From: Caulobacteraceae bacterium
GTDB taxonomy: Bacteria > Pseudomonadota > Alphaproteobacteria > Caulobacterales > Caulobacteraceae
Direction of reading: 5' to 3'
DNA length: 54,184 bases
Assembly: GCA_027487945.1 (NCBI GenBank)
Contig: JAIYCQ010000001.1
Location: forward strand, 1 to 54,184
In this document: positions 25,005 to 38,072 of the stretch, one piece after another
Position numbering within the stretch: position 1 is the stretch's first letter
How the letters are laid out: each line of letters starts with the position of its first letter
Notes under the pieces: model-generated
Told to the model about the DNA's origin: nothing
Database searches by the model: none
Seen by the model: the letters and a program-made list of their open reading frames with translations, nothing else
Translations under genes and position numbers: made by a program

Positions 25005-26959
25005 TAGGGCACTTCTTCCGGCAGGCGCGGCGGCGGGGCCTTCTGCTCGGGCGCCGGCGCCGGGGACGGGGGCGCATCGCCTCCGCCGATACCGAGGTTC
25101 GACAGCAGGTCGCCGATGGCGTCCGGCTCCTGGGCCGGCGGCGTGGCGTAGCCGCCGGGGATGGCCTGGGCGCGCAGCCGGGGAAGGGCCTGCGCCATGA
25201 AGGTCCGCCAGATGCCGGCCGGAACGCCGCCGCCGCTGACCGTCTTCATCGGGCGGTTGTTGTCCTTGCCGGTCCAGACGGCGGTCACGAAGCCGCCGGT
25301 ATAGCCGACGAACCAGGCGTCGCGATAATCGCTGGTCGTGCCGGTCTTGCCGGCGATGTCGTAGCCGGCGACCCGGGCGCGCTTGCCGGTGCCCGTGACC
25401 ACGACCTCGCGCATCATCTGGTTCATGTACTGCAGCGACGGCGAGCCGATCACCGATCGCCGGGCCCGCTTCTCGAGATTGTGGTCGTAGAGCACCTTGC
25501 CGCCGGCGGTGCGGATGCGCTGGATACCGTAGCCCCGGGCCAGGAACCCGCCGTTGGCGAACGGGGCATAGGCCTGGGCCATTTCCAGCGGGCTGACCTC
25601 GACCGCGCCCAGCGCCATCGACGGGTCGAGCTGGATCTTCGAGGCGATGCCCAGCCGCCGGGCCACGGCCGCCACATTGCCGGTGCCGACCTCGTTGGCC
25701 AGTCGCGCGGCCACGGTGTTCACCGACTCCGCCAGGGCCGTCTGCAGGGTGATGTCGCCCAGGTACCGCCCGGTGTAGTTGCGCGGCTCCCAGTTCCCGA
25801 TACGGACCGGTTCATCGGTGACCATGACCGAAGGGGTGCGGCCCGCCTCCATGGCGGCGAGGTAGACGAAGGGTTTGAAGGCCGACCCGGCCTGGCGGCG
25901 GGCGGTGGTGGCGCGGTCGAACTGGCTCTCACCGTAGTTGGCGCCGCCGACATAGGCGCGGATACGGCCCTCGCCGTCGATGGCCACCAGGGCGGCCTGC
26001 TCGGCCCCCTGGGCCTTGCCGCCGCTGACGCCGCTGCGGATCGCCGACTCGGCGGCCGCCTGGATGGGCAGGTCCAGGGTGGTCTCGACGATCAGGTCCT
26101 CGGTCGGCTCCCCCACGAGGGCGCGCACCTGGCCGTCGACCCAGTCGGTGAAGTACTGCGCCCGCTGGTTGGCCAGCACGGCCGACACCCGTACCGGGGT
26201 GCGGATCGCCTCGGCCCGCTCCTCGGCGGTGATCGCCTTCGTCCGCACCATCTCGTCGAGCACGATGTTGGCGCGGCGCTCGGCCCGGCCGGTGGCGGTG
26301 ACCGGGCTGTAACGCGAGGGGCCCTTCATCATCCCGGCCAGCAGCGCCGCCTCGCCGATGGTCAGCTTCGACGCCGGCTTGTTGAAGTAGCGCTGGGCTG
26401 CCGCCTCGATCCCGTAGGCGCCGGCCCCGAAGTAGACCCGGTTCAGATAGAGGGCGAGGATCTCCTTCTTGGAGAACTTCATCTCCAGCCACAGCGACAG
26501 GATCAGCTCCTGGGCCTTGCGCCGCCAGTTCTGGTCGAGGGTCAGGAAGAGGTTGCGGGCCAGCTGCTGGGTGATCGTCGAGCCGCCGGCCACCACGCAC
26601 ATGCAGGACAGGTTCTTGACCGCCGCCCGGCTGATGCCGACCGGGTCGAAGCCGGGGTGGTAGTAGAAGCGACGGTCCTCGATGGCGATGAAGGCCTTCG
26701 GCACGTAGTCCGGCAGCTTGTCGAGGTCGACCGGGGGCGCGTACTGGCTGCCGCGCACGGCGATCAACCCGCCGGACCGGTCGAGGTAGGAGATCGACGG
26801 CTGGCGCGTGACGTCGTTGAGCTTGGACACGTCCGGCAGATCGGTGGCGAACATGGCGAAGAAGGCCACCAGGAAGATCAGGCCCCAGACGCCGACCACC
26901 GCGCCCCAGTAGGTGAACGCCTGAAGCGGCGTGCGCCGCGCGCCCTGTGGATTAGCCAT
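25001..26959 (-). CDS. Class A penicillin-binding protein, PBP1A type
   Basis: A 652-residue bifunctional peptidoglycan synthase. After a short cytoplasmic start and one membrane segment (about 18-45), the glycosyltransferase domain has the catalytic Glu in AIEDRRFYYHPG (about 92) and RVYFGAGAYGIEAAA. The transpeptidase domain has the nucleophile in GSAFKPF (about 356), the SVN triad (ESVNTVA) and KTGTTSDYRDAWFVGY. The proline-rich tail is typical. Caulobacterales carry several class A PBPs; I cannot tell which one this is. Divergent from recQ; convergent overlap with the YgjP-like gene. Confidence 0.93.
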   Translation of the reverse strand: MANPQGARRTPLQAFTYWGAVVGVWGLIFLVAFFAMFATDLPDVSKLNDVTRQPSISYLDRSGGLIAVRGSQYAPPVDLDKLPDYVPKAFIAIEDRRFYYHPGFDPVGISRAAVKNLSCMCVVAGGSTITQQLARNLFLTLDQNWRRKAQELILSLWLEMKFSKKEILALYLNRVYFGAGAYGIEAAAQRYFNKPASKLTIGEAALLAGMMKGPSRYSPVTATGRAERRANIVLDEMVRTKAITAEERAEAIRTPVRVSAVLANQRAQYFTDWVDGQVRALVGEPTEDLIVETTLDLPIQAAAESAIRSGVSGGKAQGAEQAALVAIDGEGRIRAYVGGANYGESQFDRATTARRQAGSAFKPFVYLAAMEAGRTPSVMVTDEPVRIGNWEPRNYTGRYLGDITLQTALAESVNTVAARLANEVGTGNVAAVARRLGIASKIQLDPSMALGAVEVSPLEMAQAYAPFANGGFLARGYGIQRIRTAGGKVLYDHNLEKRARRSVIGSPSLQYMNQMMREVVVTGTGKRARVAGYDIAGKTGTTSDYRDAWFVGYTGGFVTAVWTGKDNNRPMKTVSGGGVPAGIWRTFMAQALPRLRAQAIPGGYATPPAQEPDAIGDLLSNLGIGGGDAPPSPAPAPEQKAPPPRLPEEVPY

Positions 26960-27088
26960 CGTCTGTTCGCTTGTCCGGATCTCGATAGACGCGGATTTCC
27001 CGCGCTGCGCCTGTCAGGCCCCATCATGATTGACGACATATGAACGCGACGTTTTCGCGGCGGTAAAGCCCGCGAATATGGAGGTTTG

Positions 27089-31419
<4,331 letters not shown>

Positions 31420-32589
31420 CTATCGGTCCAGAACGGTCAGGCCGGACGGCTCCACACGGACGCCGAGGGCCCGACCCTTGAAGGGGTCGAACAGCGACTC
31501 GTCGGTTCCAGTCAGAAACGCCTGGAGGTCGAGCGCCGCGATTTCGTCGGCCAGCGCGGCCCGGCGGAGCGGGTCCAGATGCGCGGCGACTTCGTCGAGC
31601 AACAATACAGGACTTGGCGCTGATTCTACACGGGAAAGTCTCGCCGCCTGGGCCAGGACGAGGTTCAGAATCAGGGCCTTCTGCTCGCCGGTCGAACATT
31701 CCGCCGCCGGGCGGTCCTTTTCGGCGTGCACCACCGCCAGATCGCCCCGGTGCGGGCCGGTCAGGGCCCGTCCCGCGGCGCCGTCGCGGGCCCGCGCCGC
31801 GGCCAGGGCGGCGGCCAGCCGGGCCTCGAGATCGGCGAAGTCGAGGCCGCCCAGCGCCAGCTGCTCCCACTCGCCGGTCAGGCTGAGCACCGCCTGCGGG
31901 AAGGGCCGGTCGCCCCGGTCGTCGATCTCCGACTGCAGCACGGCCAGGGTCCGGGCCCGGGCCTCCGCCATCAGGGCGCCGCTCTCGGCCAGCCGCGCCT
32001 CCAGCGCCGACAGCCAGACCGGATCGGGCTCGCCGACACCATCACTGGCGTCGGTCAGCAGCCGCATCCGCTCGCGCATCGCCTTGTCATAGGCGGCGGC
32101 GTGGGCGGCGTGTTTCGGCTCGGCGGCGAAGACCAGCCGGTCGAAGAAGCGGCGGCGGTCGCCGGCGGCTTCGAGGAACAGCCGGTCCTGGGCCGGGGTC
32201 AGCCAGATCGGCCGGATATGGTCGGCCAGACGTCCCGGCGGGACCGTCTCGCCCTCGATGCGCACGATGCGTCGCGCCGCCCCCGGCTGCTCGACCCCGG
32301 TGCCGATCCGCACCGCGTCGTCGTCGTTCCACACGAGCGCCGACACCGCCCAGGCCCGGCCGGTCTTCTCGCCCGGCAGCCGCCGCCCGACCTCGGCGAT
32401 CGCCGACCCGCGCAGGCCTCGCCCCGGCGACAGCAGGCTGATCGCCTCCAGCAGATTGGTCTTCCCCGCCCCGTTCGGCCCCCAGAGGCAGACGCTGGCC
32501 CCGTCCGGCGACAGTTCCGCCCGTTCGTAGGAACGGAAGTTCGTCAGGGAGAGGGTGGTGAGCACGGAGCGCATGGGGGTCCGTACCAT
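31420..32589 (-). CDS. recF: DNA replication and repair protein RecF
   Basis: An SMC-like ATPase of 389 residues that loads RecA at gaps. Walker A is [17 protein letters not shown] near residue 36, the signature is [17 protein letters not shown] and Walker B is [16 protein letters not shown] 32589 is chosen because AAGGGGAG lies just before it; ATG 32574 ([10 protein letters not shown]) is the alternative. In many bacteria dnaN directly precedes recF; here three small genes and a repeat-rich gap lie between dnaN and recF. Confidence 0.95.
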   Translation of the reverse strand: MVRTPMRSVLTTLSLTNFRSYERAELSPDGASVCLWGPNGAGKTNLLEAISLLSPGRGLRGSAIAEVGRRLPGEKTGRAWAVSALVWNDDDAVRIGTGVEQPGAARRIVRIEGETVPPGRLADHIRPIWLTPAQDRLFLEAAGDRRRFFDRLVFAAEPKHAAHAAAYDKAMRERMRLLTDASDGVGEPDPVWLSALEARLAESGALMAEARARTLAVLQSEIDDRGDRPFPQAVLSLTGEWEQLALGGLDFADLEARLAAALAAARARDGAAGRALTGPHRGDLAVVHAEKDRPAAECSTGEQKALILNLVLAQAARLSRVESAPSPVLLLDEVAAHLDPLRRAALADEIAALDLQAFLTGTDESLFDPFKGRALGVRVEPSGLTVLDR

Positions 32590-32664
32590 GCTCCCCTTTC
32601 ATCCGTCATGGCCCGGCTGGTCCGGGCCAGCCATGCGTGGCGCCTTGGCCGGCGTCCTGCCTGC

Positions 32665-32756
32665 TTAGACAGGCGCTCTTCGAGCGCTGCTCAGCATGAC
32701 GTGGGTGAATAGCCCTCCAGATACGTCATCCTGAGCCGCCGCGAAGCGGCGTGTCG
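32665..32756. repeat. Intergenic cloverleaf repeat, copy A (partly decayed)
   Basis: Upstream of recF. Arm 1 is GCGCTC-ttc-GAGCGC; the long central arm pairs GCTCAGCATGACGT (about 32689-32702) with ACGTCATCCTGAGC (32723-32736); arm 3 is CGCCGC-gaa-GCGGCG. The outer stem (TAGACAGG against CGTGTCGG) is degenerate. Related to copies at 41264-41349 and 53081-53174. Confidence 0.6.
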
Positions 32757-32757
32757 G

Positions 32758-32861
32758 AGCCTGCCCTCGGGCCGGCCATCGGCCGGTCCCGGGGGGACGC
32801 ACGGGACAGGCGGTGTTCATGGGTCCCCGGGCTCGGCCGGAGGCCGACCCGAGGGCAGGCT
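32758..32861. repeat. Second cloverleaf-like inverted-repeat element
   Basis: The outer stem is a perfect 14-bp inverted repeat, AGCCTGCCCTCGGG (32758-32771) with CCCGAGGGCAGGCT (32848-32861). Inside are a left arm CCGGCC-atc-GGCCGG, a central GGGGAC...GTCCCC arm and a right arm TCGGCC-gga-GGCCGA. This and copy A fill the 310-bp stretch between recF and the next gene; no coding sequence is visible there. Confidence 0.6.
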
Positions 32862-32899
32862 AAGGAACAGGTCCGACGATGACGGTGTTGGGGAAGTCC

Positions 32900-33205
32900 C
32901 TACCGCGTCCCCAGCCTCGCCAGCACTTCCTTCGGAATGCCGTAGTGCTCGATCAGCGGCTTCTGGTTCCGCTGGCCCATCAGCTCGCGCTGGATGAACA
33001 GGGCCCAGACCGCGTCGGCGGCGGCTTTCAGCGCCGCGGGGCGGTCATCGGCGGAGGCGTTGCGCAACGCCGCCAGCGTCGTCTCCACCCGCGTCCCCGC
33101 CCGGCCGAGCGAGGCGGCCTGCTCGGCCATCAACTCGGTCTGCAGGCCGGCGTCGAACGGGTCGGTCTTCGCGGCGAACAGCGACTGGGGGAGGCGGAGG
33201 GACAT
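32900..33205 (-). CDS. Small conserved hypothetical protein (possibly DUF6665)
   Basis: A 101-residue helical protein starting MSLRLPQSLFAAKTDPFDAG, with the heptad-like stretch LMAEQAASLGRAGTRVETTLAALR and a C-terminal LIEHYGIPKEVLARLG. It resembles small alphaproteobacterial proteins I associate with DUF6665, but this is from memory and unsure. No Shine-Dalgarno is seen. The open frame continues upstream to 33268, overlapping the divergent acetyltransferase gene; ATG 33205 avoids this. Confidence 0.65.
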   Translation of the reverse strand: MSLRLPQSLFAAKTDPFDAGLQTELMAEQAASLGRAGTRVETTLAALRNASADDRPAALKAAADAVWALFIQRELMGQRNQKPLIEHYGIPKEVLARLGTR

Positions 33206-33250
33206 GTCTGCACTGTAGTGCGAGGCGGGGCGAATGCGTAGGGTTCCGGC

Positions 33251-33745
33251 ATGGCTCCGACGCGCCACATCCTGATCCGCAAGGCCCGCCCCGAGGACGG
33301 GGCAGCGCTGAAAGCGATCCTGCGCGACACCTTCGAGAGCACCTGGCTGCCCCAGCTTACGCCCGAGTCGGCCGAGGCCTTCCGGAGTCAGGACCGGCCG
33401 GCGGCCTATGTCGGCGACCGAGGGCTATTGTTCGTCGTGGCGGAGGTCGACGGCGCGGTGGTCGGTTTCGTCGACCGCGAGGGCGACTTCGTGAACGCCC
33501 TGCATGTGCAGGCGAGCCACGCGCGGTCGGGCGTCGGCGGACGGCTGATGGATCATGCCGAGGCCACCATGGCCGCCGACGGCCACACGCAGGCCCGGCT
33601 CGAGACCGACACCTTCAACATCCGCAGCCAGGCCTTCTATGCGAAGCGCGGCTATCGCGAGGCGGATCGCTACCCGGATGAGGAGTGGAACAGCGGCCTG
33701 ACGACCCTGCTGCTGGTCAAGCCGTTGGGGTCGGGGACACCTTAA
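33251..33745 (+). CDS. GNAT family N-acetyltransferase
   Basis: A 164-residue GNAT domain: ILIRKARPEDGAALKAILR at the start, acetyl-CoA loop ARSGVGGRLMDHAE (R/Q-x-x-G-x-G/A type) and the late ETDTFNIRSQAFYAKRGY helix-strand. The substrate (small molecule or protein N-terminus) is unknown. Its last five codons (GSGTP-stop) come from a GGGGACA...TGTCCCC palindrome that also contains the end of the convergent gene. Confidence 0.88.
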   Translation: MAPTRHILIRKARPEDGAALKAILRDTFESTWLPQLTPESAEAFRSQDRPAAYVGDRGLLFVVAEVDGAVVGFVDREGDFVNALHVQASHARSGVGGRLMDHAEATMAADGHTQARLETDTFNIRSQAFYAKRGYREADRYPDEEWNSGLTTLLLVKPLGSGTP

Positions 33746-33754
33746 ACTGTCCCC
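33733..33754. repeat. GGGGACA...TGTCCCC palindrome at a convergent gene end
   Basis: GGGGACA (33733-33739) pairs with TGTCCCC (33748-33754) around a TTAA-bearing loop that supplies the TAA stop of the acetyltransferase gene; the opposite-strand gene's stop begins at its right edge. It resembles the widespread REP-type palindrome with the same core, and could serve as a bidirectional terminator. Confidence 0.5.
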
Positions 33755-33960
33755 TAATGGCCCCGGAATTGCCGCATCAGCGCTTCCTCGGAGTAGGCGC
33801 GCCGCTCGTCGTTGCTGACCCCGCGATAGGGACCCAGCTCCATCAGGCGATGGAAGGTCATCATCGCCTCGAACGGCGAGTGGGCCTCGAAGGTCGTCAC
33901 CAGCCGCGCGTCGATGTCGAGCTGCGCACGAAGGTCGTCGCCGTCGGGACCCGCCACCAT
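33754..33960 (-). CDS. Small hypothetical protein behind dnaN; 5' end unclear
   Basis: From ATG 33960 this gives 68 residues (MVAGPDGDDLRAQL... to ...ALMRQFRGH), with the FEAHSPFEAMMTFHRLMELG segment that looks like a conserved small alphaproteobacterial protein. The protein-like sequence continues upstream of the ATG, without a stop, all the way to the dnaN stop (LLHEIWETTDDDGRWLPVC precedes the Met), but contains no ATG, GTG or TTG. The true N-terminus may use a CTG, or the gene may be truncated. Confidence 0.6.
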   Translation of the reverse strand: MVAGPDGDDLRAQLDIDARLVTTFEAHSPFEAMMTFHRLMELGPYRGVSNDERRAYSEEALMRQFRGH

Positions 33961-34029
33961 GCAGACGGGCAGCCAGCGACCGTCGTCGTCCGTCGTTTCC
34001 CAGATTTCGTGCAGCAGCGCCGCCAGCGG

Positions 34030-35151
34030 TCAGACCCGCAGCGGCATCAGCACGTACTTCACGCCGGCGTCGGTCGGATCCAGCACCAGCGTCGGGCTGG
34101 CCGGGTCGGCGAAGCGGAACTCGGCGATCTCGCCGCCGATCTGGCCGGTGACGTCGAGCAGGTAGCGGGCGTTGAAGCCGATCTCGAAGGCCTCGCCGTC
34201 GTAGTCGATCTCCAGCTCTTCCACGCCCTGGCCGGCTTCCATGTTGCGGACGGTCAGGGTCATGCGGCCGGGCTCGACGGCCATCTTCACCGAACGGCTC
34301 TTCTCGGCCGAGATGGTGGCGACGCGGTCGACGGCCTGGGCGAACAGGGTGTTGTCGACCAGCATGATCCTCGCGTTGTCGCGCGGGATGACCCGCATGT
34401 AGTCCGGGAAGGAGCCGTCGATGACCTTGGATGTCAGGGCGGCGGCCTGGCCGAACTCGAAGCGCACCTTCTGGGCGCTGACCTGGAAGTCGACCGTCTC
34501 GCCGGCGTCGTCGAGCAGGCGGCGGACCTCGTTGATGGTCTTGCGCGGGATGATCACGCCCGGCTGGCCGGCGGCGCCCTCGGGGGCCGGCATCTCGGCC
34601 AGGGCCAGGCGGTGGCCGTCGGTGGCCACGCAGCGCAGCATCGGCGTCCCGTTCTCGACCACCGTGTGCACGTAGAGGCCGTTCAGATAGTAGCGCGTCT
34701 CCTCGGTGGAGATGGCGAAGCGGGTCTTGTCGATCAGCCGGGCCAGGTCATTGGCGTCGACCGGAATGCGCGCCGACAGGCCGTCGGAGCTCATCACCGG
34801 GAAGTCGCCGGCCGGCAGCACCGGCAGGTTGAACCTGGAGCGGCCGGCCTGGACCTGCAGCCGGGGGTCGTCGCCGGTGAAGGACAGCGAGACGTCCGCC
34901 CCCTCCGGCAGCTTGCGGACGATCTCGTACAGCGTATGGGCCGGGGCGGTGATCTGGCCGGGGACATCGACCTGGGCCACGCCCTGGTCGATGATCTCCA
35001 TGTCCAGGTCGGTGGCCGAGAAGCCCACCTGTTCGCGCTCCGCCGTCAACAGGACGTTGGAGAGGATCGGGATGGTGTTGCGCCGCTCGACGACACTCTG
35101 CACGTGACCCAGGGCCTTCAGCAGCGCCGTCCGCTCGATGGTAAGCTTCAT
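34030..35151 (-). CDS. dnaN: DNA polymerase III beta sliding clamp
   Basis: A 373-residue clamp. N-terminal MKLTIERTALLKALGHVQSVVERRNTIPILSNVL is standard, QVGFSATDLDMEI and later SDGLSARIPVDANDLARLI fit domains I and II, and the C-terminal YVLMPLRV closes the clamp-partner groove (usual MPMR(L) ending, here MPLRV). Length is normal. The ATG follows GACGAGAC. In the same reading frame the next codons after the stop look coding (see the 33754 gene). Confidence 0.97.
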   Translation of the reverse strand: MKLTIERTALLKALGHVQSVVERRNTIPILSNVLLTAEREQVGFSATDLDMEIIDQGVAQVDVPGQITAPAHTLYEIVRKLPEGADVSLSFTGDDPRLQVQAGRSRFNLPVLPAGDFPVMSSDGLSARIPVDANDLARLIDKTRFAISTEETRYYLNGLYVHTVVENGTPMLRCVATDGHRLALAEMPAPEGAAGQPGVIIPRKTINEVRRLLDDAGETVDFQVSAQKVRFEFGQAAALTSKVIDGSFPDYMRVIPRDNARIMLVDNTLFAQAVDRVATISAEKSRSVKMAVEPGRMTLTVRNMEAGQGVEELEIDYDGEAFEIGFNARYLLDVTGQIGGEIAEFRFADPASPTLVLDPTDAGVKYVLMPLRV

Positions 35152-35270
35152 GTCTCGTCCGAAGTCAGGAAGTGCGGGCGAATCGTCGAGGCCCCCGCCG
35201 GTTCGCCTTCAAGGGGACTTGCGACATTAGCGTAATCAGCGGCTTGCGGAAGGGGGCGCTCACAAGGATC

Positions 35271-35382
35271 GTCATCCTCGGGCTTGTCCCGAGGACCCCT
35301 CGTTCAGCGTCATCGTGAGAGCGTGATCACACGCTCACCTGCGAACCGACAAAGGGGTCCTCGCCACGAGGGCGAGGATGAC
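35271..35382. repeat. Three-hairpin intergenic element between grpE and dnaN
   Basis: Two 30-nt arms (35271-35300 and 35353-35382) are inverted copies of one another at about 22 of 30 positions. Each arm itself folds: CCTCGGG-cttgt-CCCGAGG on the left and CCTCGCC-acgag-GGCGAGG on the right, so the bases that differ change in compensating pairs. A central hairpin, GAGCGTG-atca-CACGCTC (35319-35336), sits between. It covers nearly half of the 243-bp gap; no coding sequence is seen in the rest. Confidence 0.65.
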
Positions 35383-35394
35383 GAAGGTGGAAGA

Positions 35395-36021
35395 TCAGGC
35401 CTTCGTGTCGACCGATCCGCCGCTGGCCTCGCCCTCGGCGGCGTAGGGGTTGCTCGCCGGCGTGTCGGCGGCCGGCGGGGCGGCCGGGCCCTTGGCGGCG
35501 ACCACGACCATGGCCGGGCGGACGATGCGGCCCTGCAGCTCGTATCCGGCCTGCAGGGTCTTGATCACCGCGCCGGGCGCTACGCCGTCGCCGGCGGGCT
35601 GTTCCATCATCGCCTGGTGCAGGTGCGGGTCGAACTTGCCGCCCTTTTCCGGGGCCAGCTTCTTGAGGCCGTTGCGCTCGAAGGCGCTCATCAGCTCCTT
35701 GAAGGTCATGTCGACGCCGACGACGAAGTTCTTGACGATCTGGTCGTCGCTGTCGCGCGGCGCGTGGGTGGTGGCGGCGGTCAGGTGGTCGGCGACGCCG
35801 AACAGGTCGCGGGCGAACTTCTGGATGGCGTAGGCGCGGGCGTCGTTCTGCTCGCGCTCGGCCCGGCGGCGGGTGTTGTCGGCCTCGGCGGCGTAGCGCA
35901 GCACCTGTTCCTTAAGCGCGGCGTTCTCGACCTTCAGCGCCTCGATGTCGGCGTCGAGCGCCGCCTCGATGGTCTCGAGGTCCTCATCATGGCCGTTGGC
36001 CTGGGTCTCCTGGTCACTCAT
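35395..36021 (-). CDS. grpE: Nucleotide exchange factor GrpE
   Basis: The 208-residue cochaperone that releases ADP from DnaK. A long acidic coiled coil (about 15-80, with LKEQVLRYAAEADNTRRRAEREQ) is followed by the beta-rich head with GGKFDPHLHQAMMEQP and VIKTLQAGYELQGRIVRPAMVVVA. The C-terminal tail is low-complexity (Pro/Ala/Ser rich). It begins 4 nt after the hrcA stop and is the second gene of the hrcA-grpE operon. Confidence 0.96.
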   Translation of the reverse strand: MSDQETQANGHDEDLETIEAALDADIEALKVENAALKEQVLRYAAEADNTRRRAEREQNDARAYAIQKFARDLFGVADHLTAATTHAPRDSDDQIVKNFVVGVDMTFKELMSAFERNGLKKLAPEKGGKFDPHLHQAMMEQPAGDGVAPGAVIKTLQAGYELQGRIVRPAMVVVAAKGPAAPPAADTPASNPYAAEGEASGGSVDTKA

Positions 36022-36025
36022 CTCT

Positions 36026-37102
36026 TCATCCGTCCAGCATTCGGCCGAGCACCCGCGCGGTGTAGTCCACCAGCGGAATCACCCGGGCATAGTTCAAACG
36101 CGCCGGCCCGATCACACCGATCGCGCCCAGCACCTTCTGTCGGCCCGACATATAAGGCGCCGCGATCACGGCGGAACCCGAAAGCGAGAAAAGTCGCGTT
36201 TCGGCGCCGATGAAGATCCGCACGCCCTGGGCGTCGCGAACGTCATCGAGCAAACCGATGAGCTGCTCCTTCTGTTCCAGGTCGTTGAACAGGCGACGGA
36301 CCTGCTCCAGATCCGCCACCGCCCCGGCGTCGCCCAGCAGATTGGCGCGACCGCGCACGATCAGCGACCGGTCGGCGTCCTCGCCGCCGCTCCAGGCGGC
36401 CAGACCGTCCTCGACCAGCCGGGCGGCGGTCTCGTTCAGCTCGCGGCGGGCGCGGTCCAGTTCGGCCCGCATCTCGCTGCGGGTCTCGGTCAGGGTCCGG
36501 CCCTTCAGCCGCGTGCCCAGGAAGCTGGAGGCCTCCAGCAGCGCCGAGGGCGTCAGGCCGGGAGCCAGCCGCATCAGCCGGTTCTCGACCTGGCCGTCGT
36601 CGAAGACCATGACCGCCAGCGCCTGGTCGGGGCCGAGCGCCACGAACTCGACGTGCTTGACCCCGGCCTCGCGCACCGGACTGACCACGATGCCGGCCCC
36701 GCCGGCCAGGCCCGACAGGATGCCGCTGGCCTCGTTGAGAGCGTCCTCGAAGGACCGGCCCCGCACCGACAGCCGGGCGTCGATCTCCCGCTTCTCCGCC
36801 TCGCCGACATCCCCGACCTCCAGCAGGCCGTCGACGAACAGCCGCAGCCCGGCATGGGTCGGCAGGCGTCCGGCGCTGGTGTGGGGCGAATCGAGCAGGC
36901 CCAGCTGGGCCAGGTCCTGCAGGGTGTTGCGGATCGAGGCCGGAGACAGCTGGATGCCGCCGCGGGACAGGGTGCGCGAACCGATCGGCTCCCCGGTCTC
37001 CAGATACGCCTCCACCACGCGCCGGAAGATGTCGCGGGCGCGCTCGTCCAGGTCGGTCAGGGTCGGGGTCGGCGCAAGGCCGCCGGTGATGATCGAGGAC
37101 AT
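36026..37102 (-). CDS. hrcA: Heat-inducible transcription repressor HrcA
   Basis: About 358 residues: an N-terminal winged helix ([23 protein letters not shown] then [17 protein letters not shown]) and a GAF-like dimerisation domain with a late [17 protein letters not shown] and [20 protein letters not shown]. HrcA binds CIRCE elements upstream of groESL-type genes. No CIRCE is visible in this window. ATG 37102 is preferred; a GTG at 37111 is in frame. Operon with grpE; divergent from rph, the common alphaproteobacterial order. Confidence 0.94.
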   Translation of the reverse strand: MSSIITGGLAPTPTLTDLDERARDIFRRVVEAYLETGEPIGSRTLSRGGIQLSPASIRNTLQDLAQLGLLDSPHTSAGRLPTHAGLRLFVDGLLEVGDVGEAEKREIDARLSVRGRSFEDALNEASGILSGLAGGAGIVVSPVREAGVKHVEFVALGPDQALAVMVFDDGQVENRLMRLAPGLTPSALLEASSFLGTRLKGRTLTETRSEMRAELDRARRELNETAARLVEDGLAAWSGGEDADRSLIVRGRANLLGDAGAVADLEQVRRLFNDLEQKEQLIGLLDDVRDAQGVRIFIGAETRLFSLSGSAVIAAPYMSGRQKVLGAIGVIGPARLNYARVIPLVDYTARVLGRMLDG

Positions 37103-37198
37103 GGGGTTCACTTCAAGGGCCGTGGACGACCCTTCCTCCGATAGGATAGGCAGCCCCTGCCCGCGCGCAAGCCGCGCAACGCTTTGAAGAGACAGATG

Positions 37199-37915
37199 AT
37201 GCGACCGTCAGAACGCGCCCACGACCAGATGCGGGTCGTGACCCTCGAAACCGGGGTCAACCGCTACGCCGAGGGCTCCTGCCTGGTCACCTTCGGCCAC
37301 ACCAAGGTGCTGGTCACCGCCAGCGTCGACGAGGGCGTCCCCGGCTGGATGCGCGGCAAGGGCGCCGGCTGGGTCACGGCGGAGTACGGCATGCTGCCGC
37401 GCGCCACCCACACCCGCGGCCGCCGCGAGGCCGCCCAGGGCAAGCAGTCGGGCCGCACCCAGGAGATCCAGCGCCTGATCGGCCGCTCGCTGCGCGCCGT
37501 GGTCGATATGAAGGCGCTGGGCGAGCGCCAGATCCAGATCGACTGTGACGTGGTCCAGGCCGACGGCGGCACCCGCACGGCCTCCATCACCGGCGCCTGG
37601 GTCGCCCTGCGGCTGGCGACGAAGTACCTGCTCGACGAGGGCGTCATCAAGACCGACCCGATCCTCGACCAGGTGGCTGCCGTGTCCTGCGGCGTGTTCA
37701 ACAACCTGCCGGTCCTCGACCTCGACTACGAGGAGGACTCCTCGGCCGAGGCCGACTCGAACTTCGTGCTGACCGGCAATGGCGACATCGTCGAGATCCA
37801 GGCCACCGGCGAGAAGCGCGGCTTCACCCGCGCCGAGTTCGAGGCCCTCTACGGCCTGGCCGAAAAGGGCATCGGCGAGCTGTTCCTGCTGCAGCGGGCG
37901 GCGGTGGGGATGTAG
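37199..37915 (+). CDS. rph: Ribonuclease PH
   Basis: The 238-residue phosphorolytic 3'-5' exonuclease that trims tRNA 3' ends (same length as E. coli Rph). Characteristic segments are [76 protein letters not shown] and [19 protein letters not shown] 37199 matches the family start; ATG 37196 and TTG 37184 are in frame upstream. The hexamer-forming and phosphate-binding Arg/Ser positions look intact. A large symmetric inverted-repeat element follows. Confidence 0.96.
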   Translation: MRPSERAHDQMRVVTLETGVNRYAEGSCLVTFGHTKVLVTASVDEGVPGWMRGKGAGWVTAEYGMLPRATHTRGRREAAQGKQSGRTQEIQRLIGRSLRAVVDMKALGERQIQIDCDVVQADGGTRTASITGAWVALRLATKYLLDEGVIKTDPILDQVAAVSCGVFNNLPVLDLDYEEDSSAEADSNFVLTGNGDIVEIQATGEKRGFTRAEFEALYGLAEKGIGELFLLQRAAVGM

Positions 37916-37921
37916 GCCTCT

Positions 37922-38066
37922 GTCCCTCCCCTTCATGGGGAGGGACAGACCCGCGTAGCGGGTCAGGGTGGGGAAGCAAGGCGCCACCCACGATGCCCGA
38001 CGATTGGCCTCCCTATCCCCCACCCGGTCCGGCTGCGCCGCACCACCCTCCCCATGAAGGGGAGGG
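37922..38066. repeat. Symmetric multi-hairpin element after rph
   Basis: The outer hairpins are GTCCCTCCCC-ttcat-GGGGAGGGAC (37922-37946) and CCCTCCCC-atgaa-GGGGAGGG (38046-38066), mirror images of each other. Inside are GACCCGC-gta-GCGGGTC on the left and GGTCCGGC-tgc-GCCGCACC (one mismatch) on the right; in the middle, GGGTGGGG pairs with CCCCACCC. It fills the gap between convergent rph and the XRE gene and could end both transcripts. Confidence 0.6.
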
Positions 38067-38072
38067 ACGAAC

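Noticed and set aside
24770..27043. Open frame of about 757 codons on the plus strand
   Set aside because: Runs antisense through the PBP gene and over the end of the YgjP-like gene; no recognisable protein.
32590..32899. Possible small RNA or insertion-sequence remnant
   Set aside because: The strong inverted repeats are explained by two cloverleaf-type repeat elements; no transposase fragment or target duplication is visible.
37112..37198. CIRCE element for HrcA in the hrcA/rph gap
   Set aside because: No TTAGCACTC-N9-GAGTGCTAA-like inverted repeat is present; only a weak heat-shock-promoter-like CTTG...CCTATC can be read.
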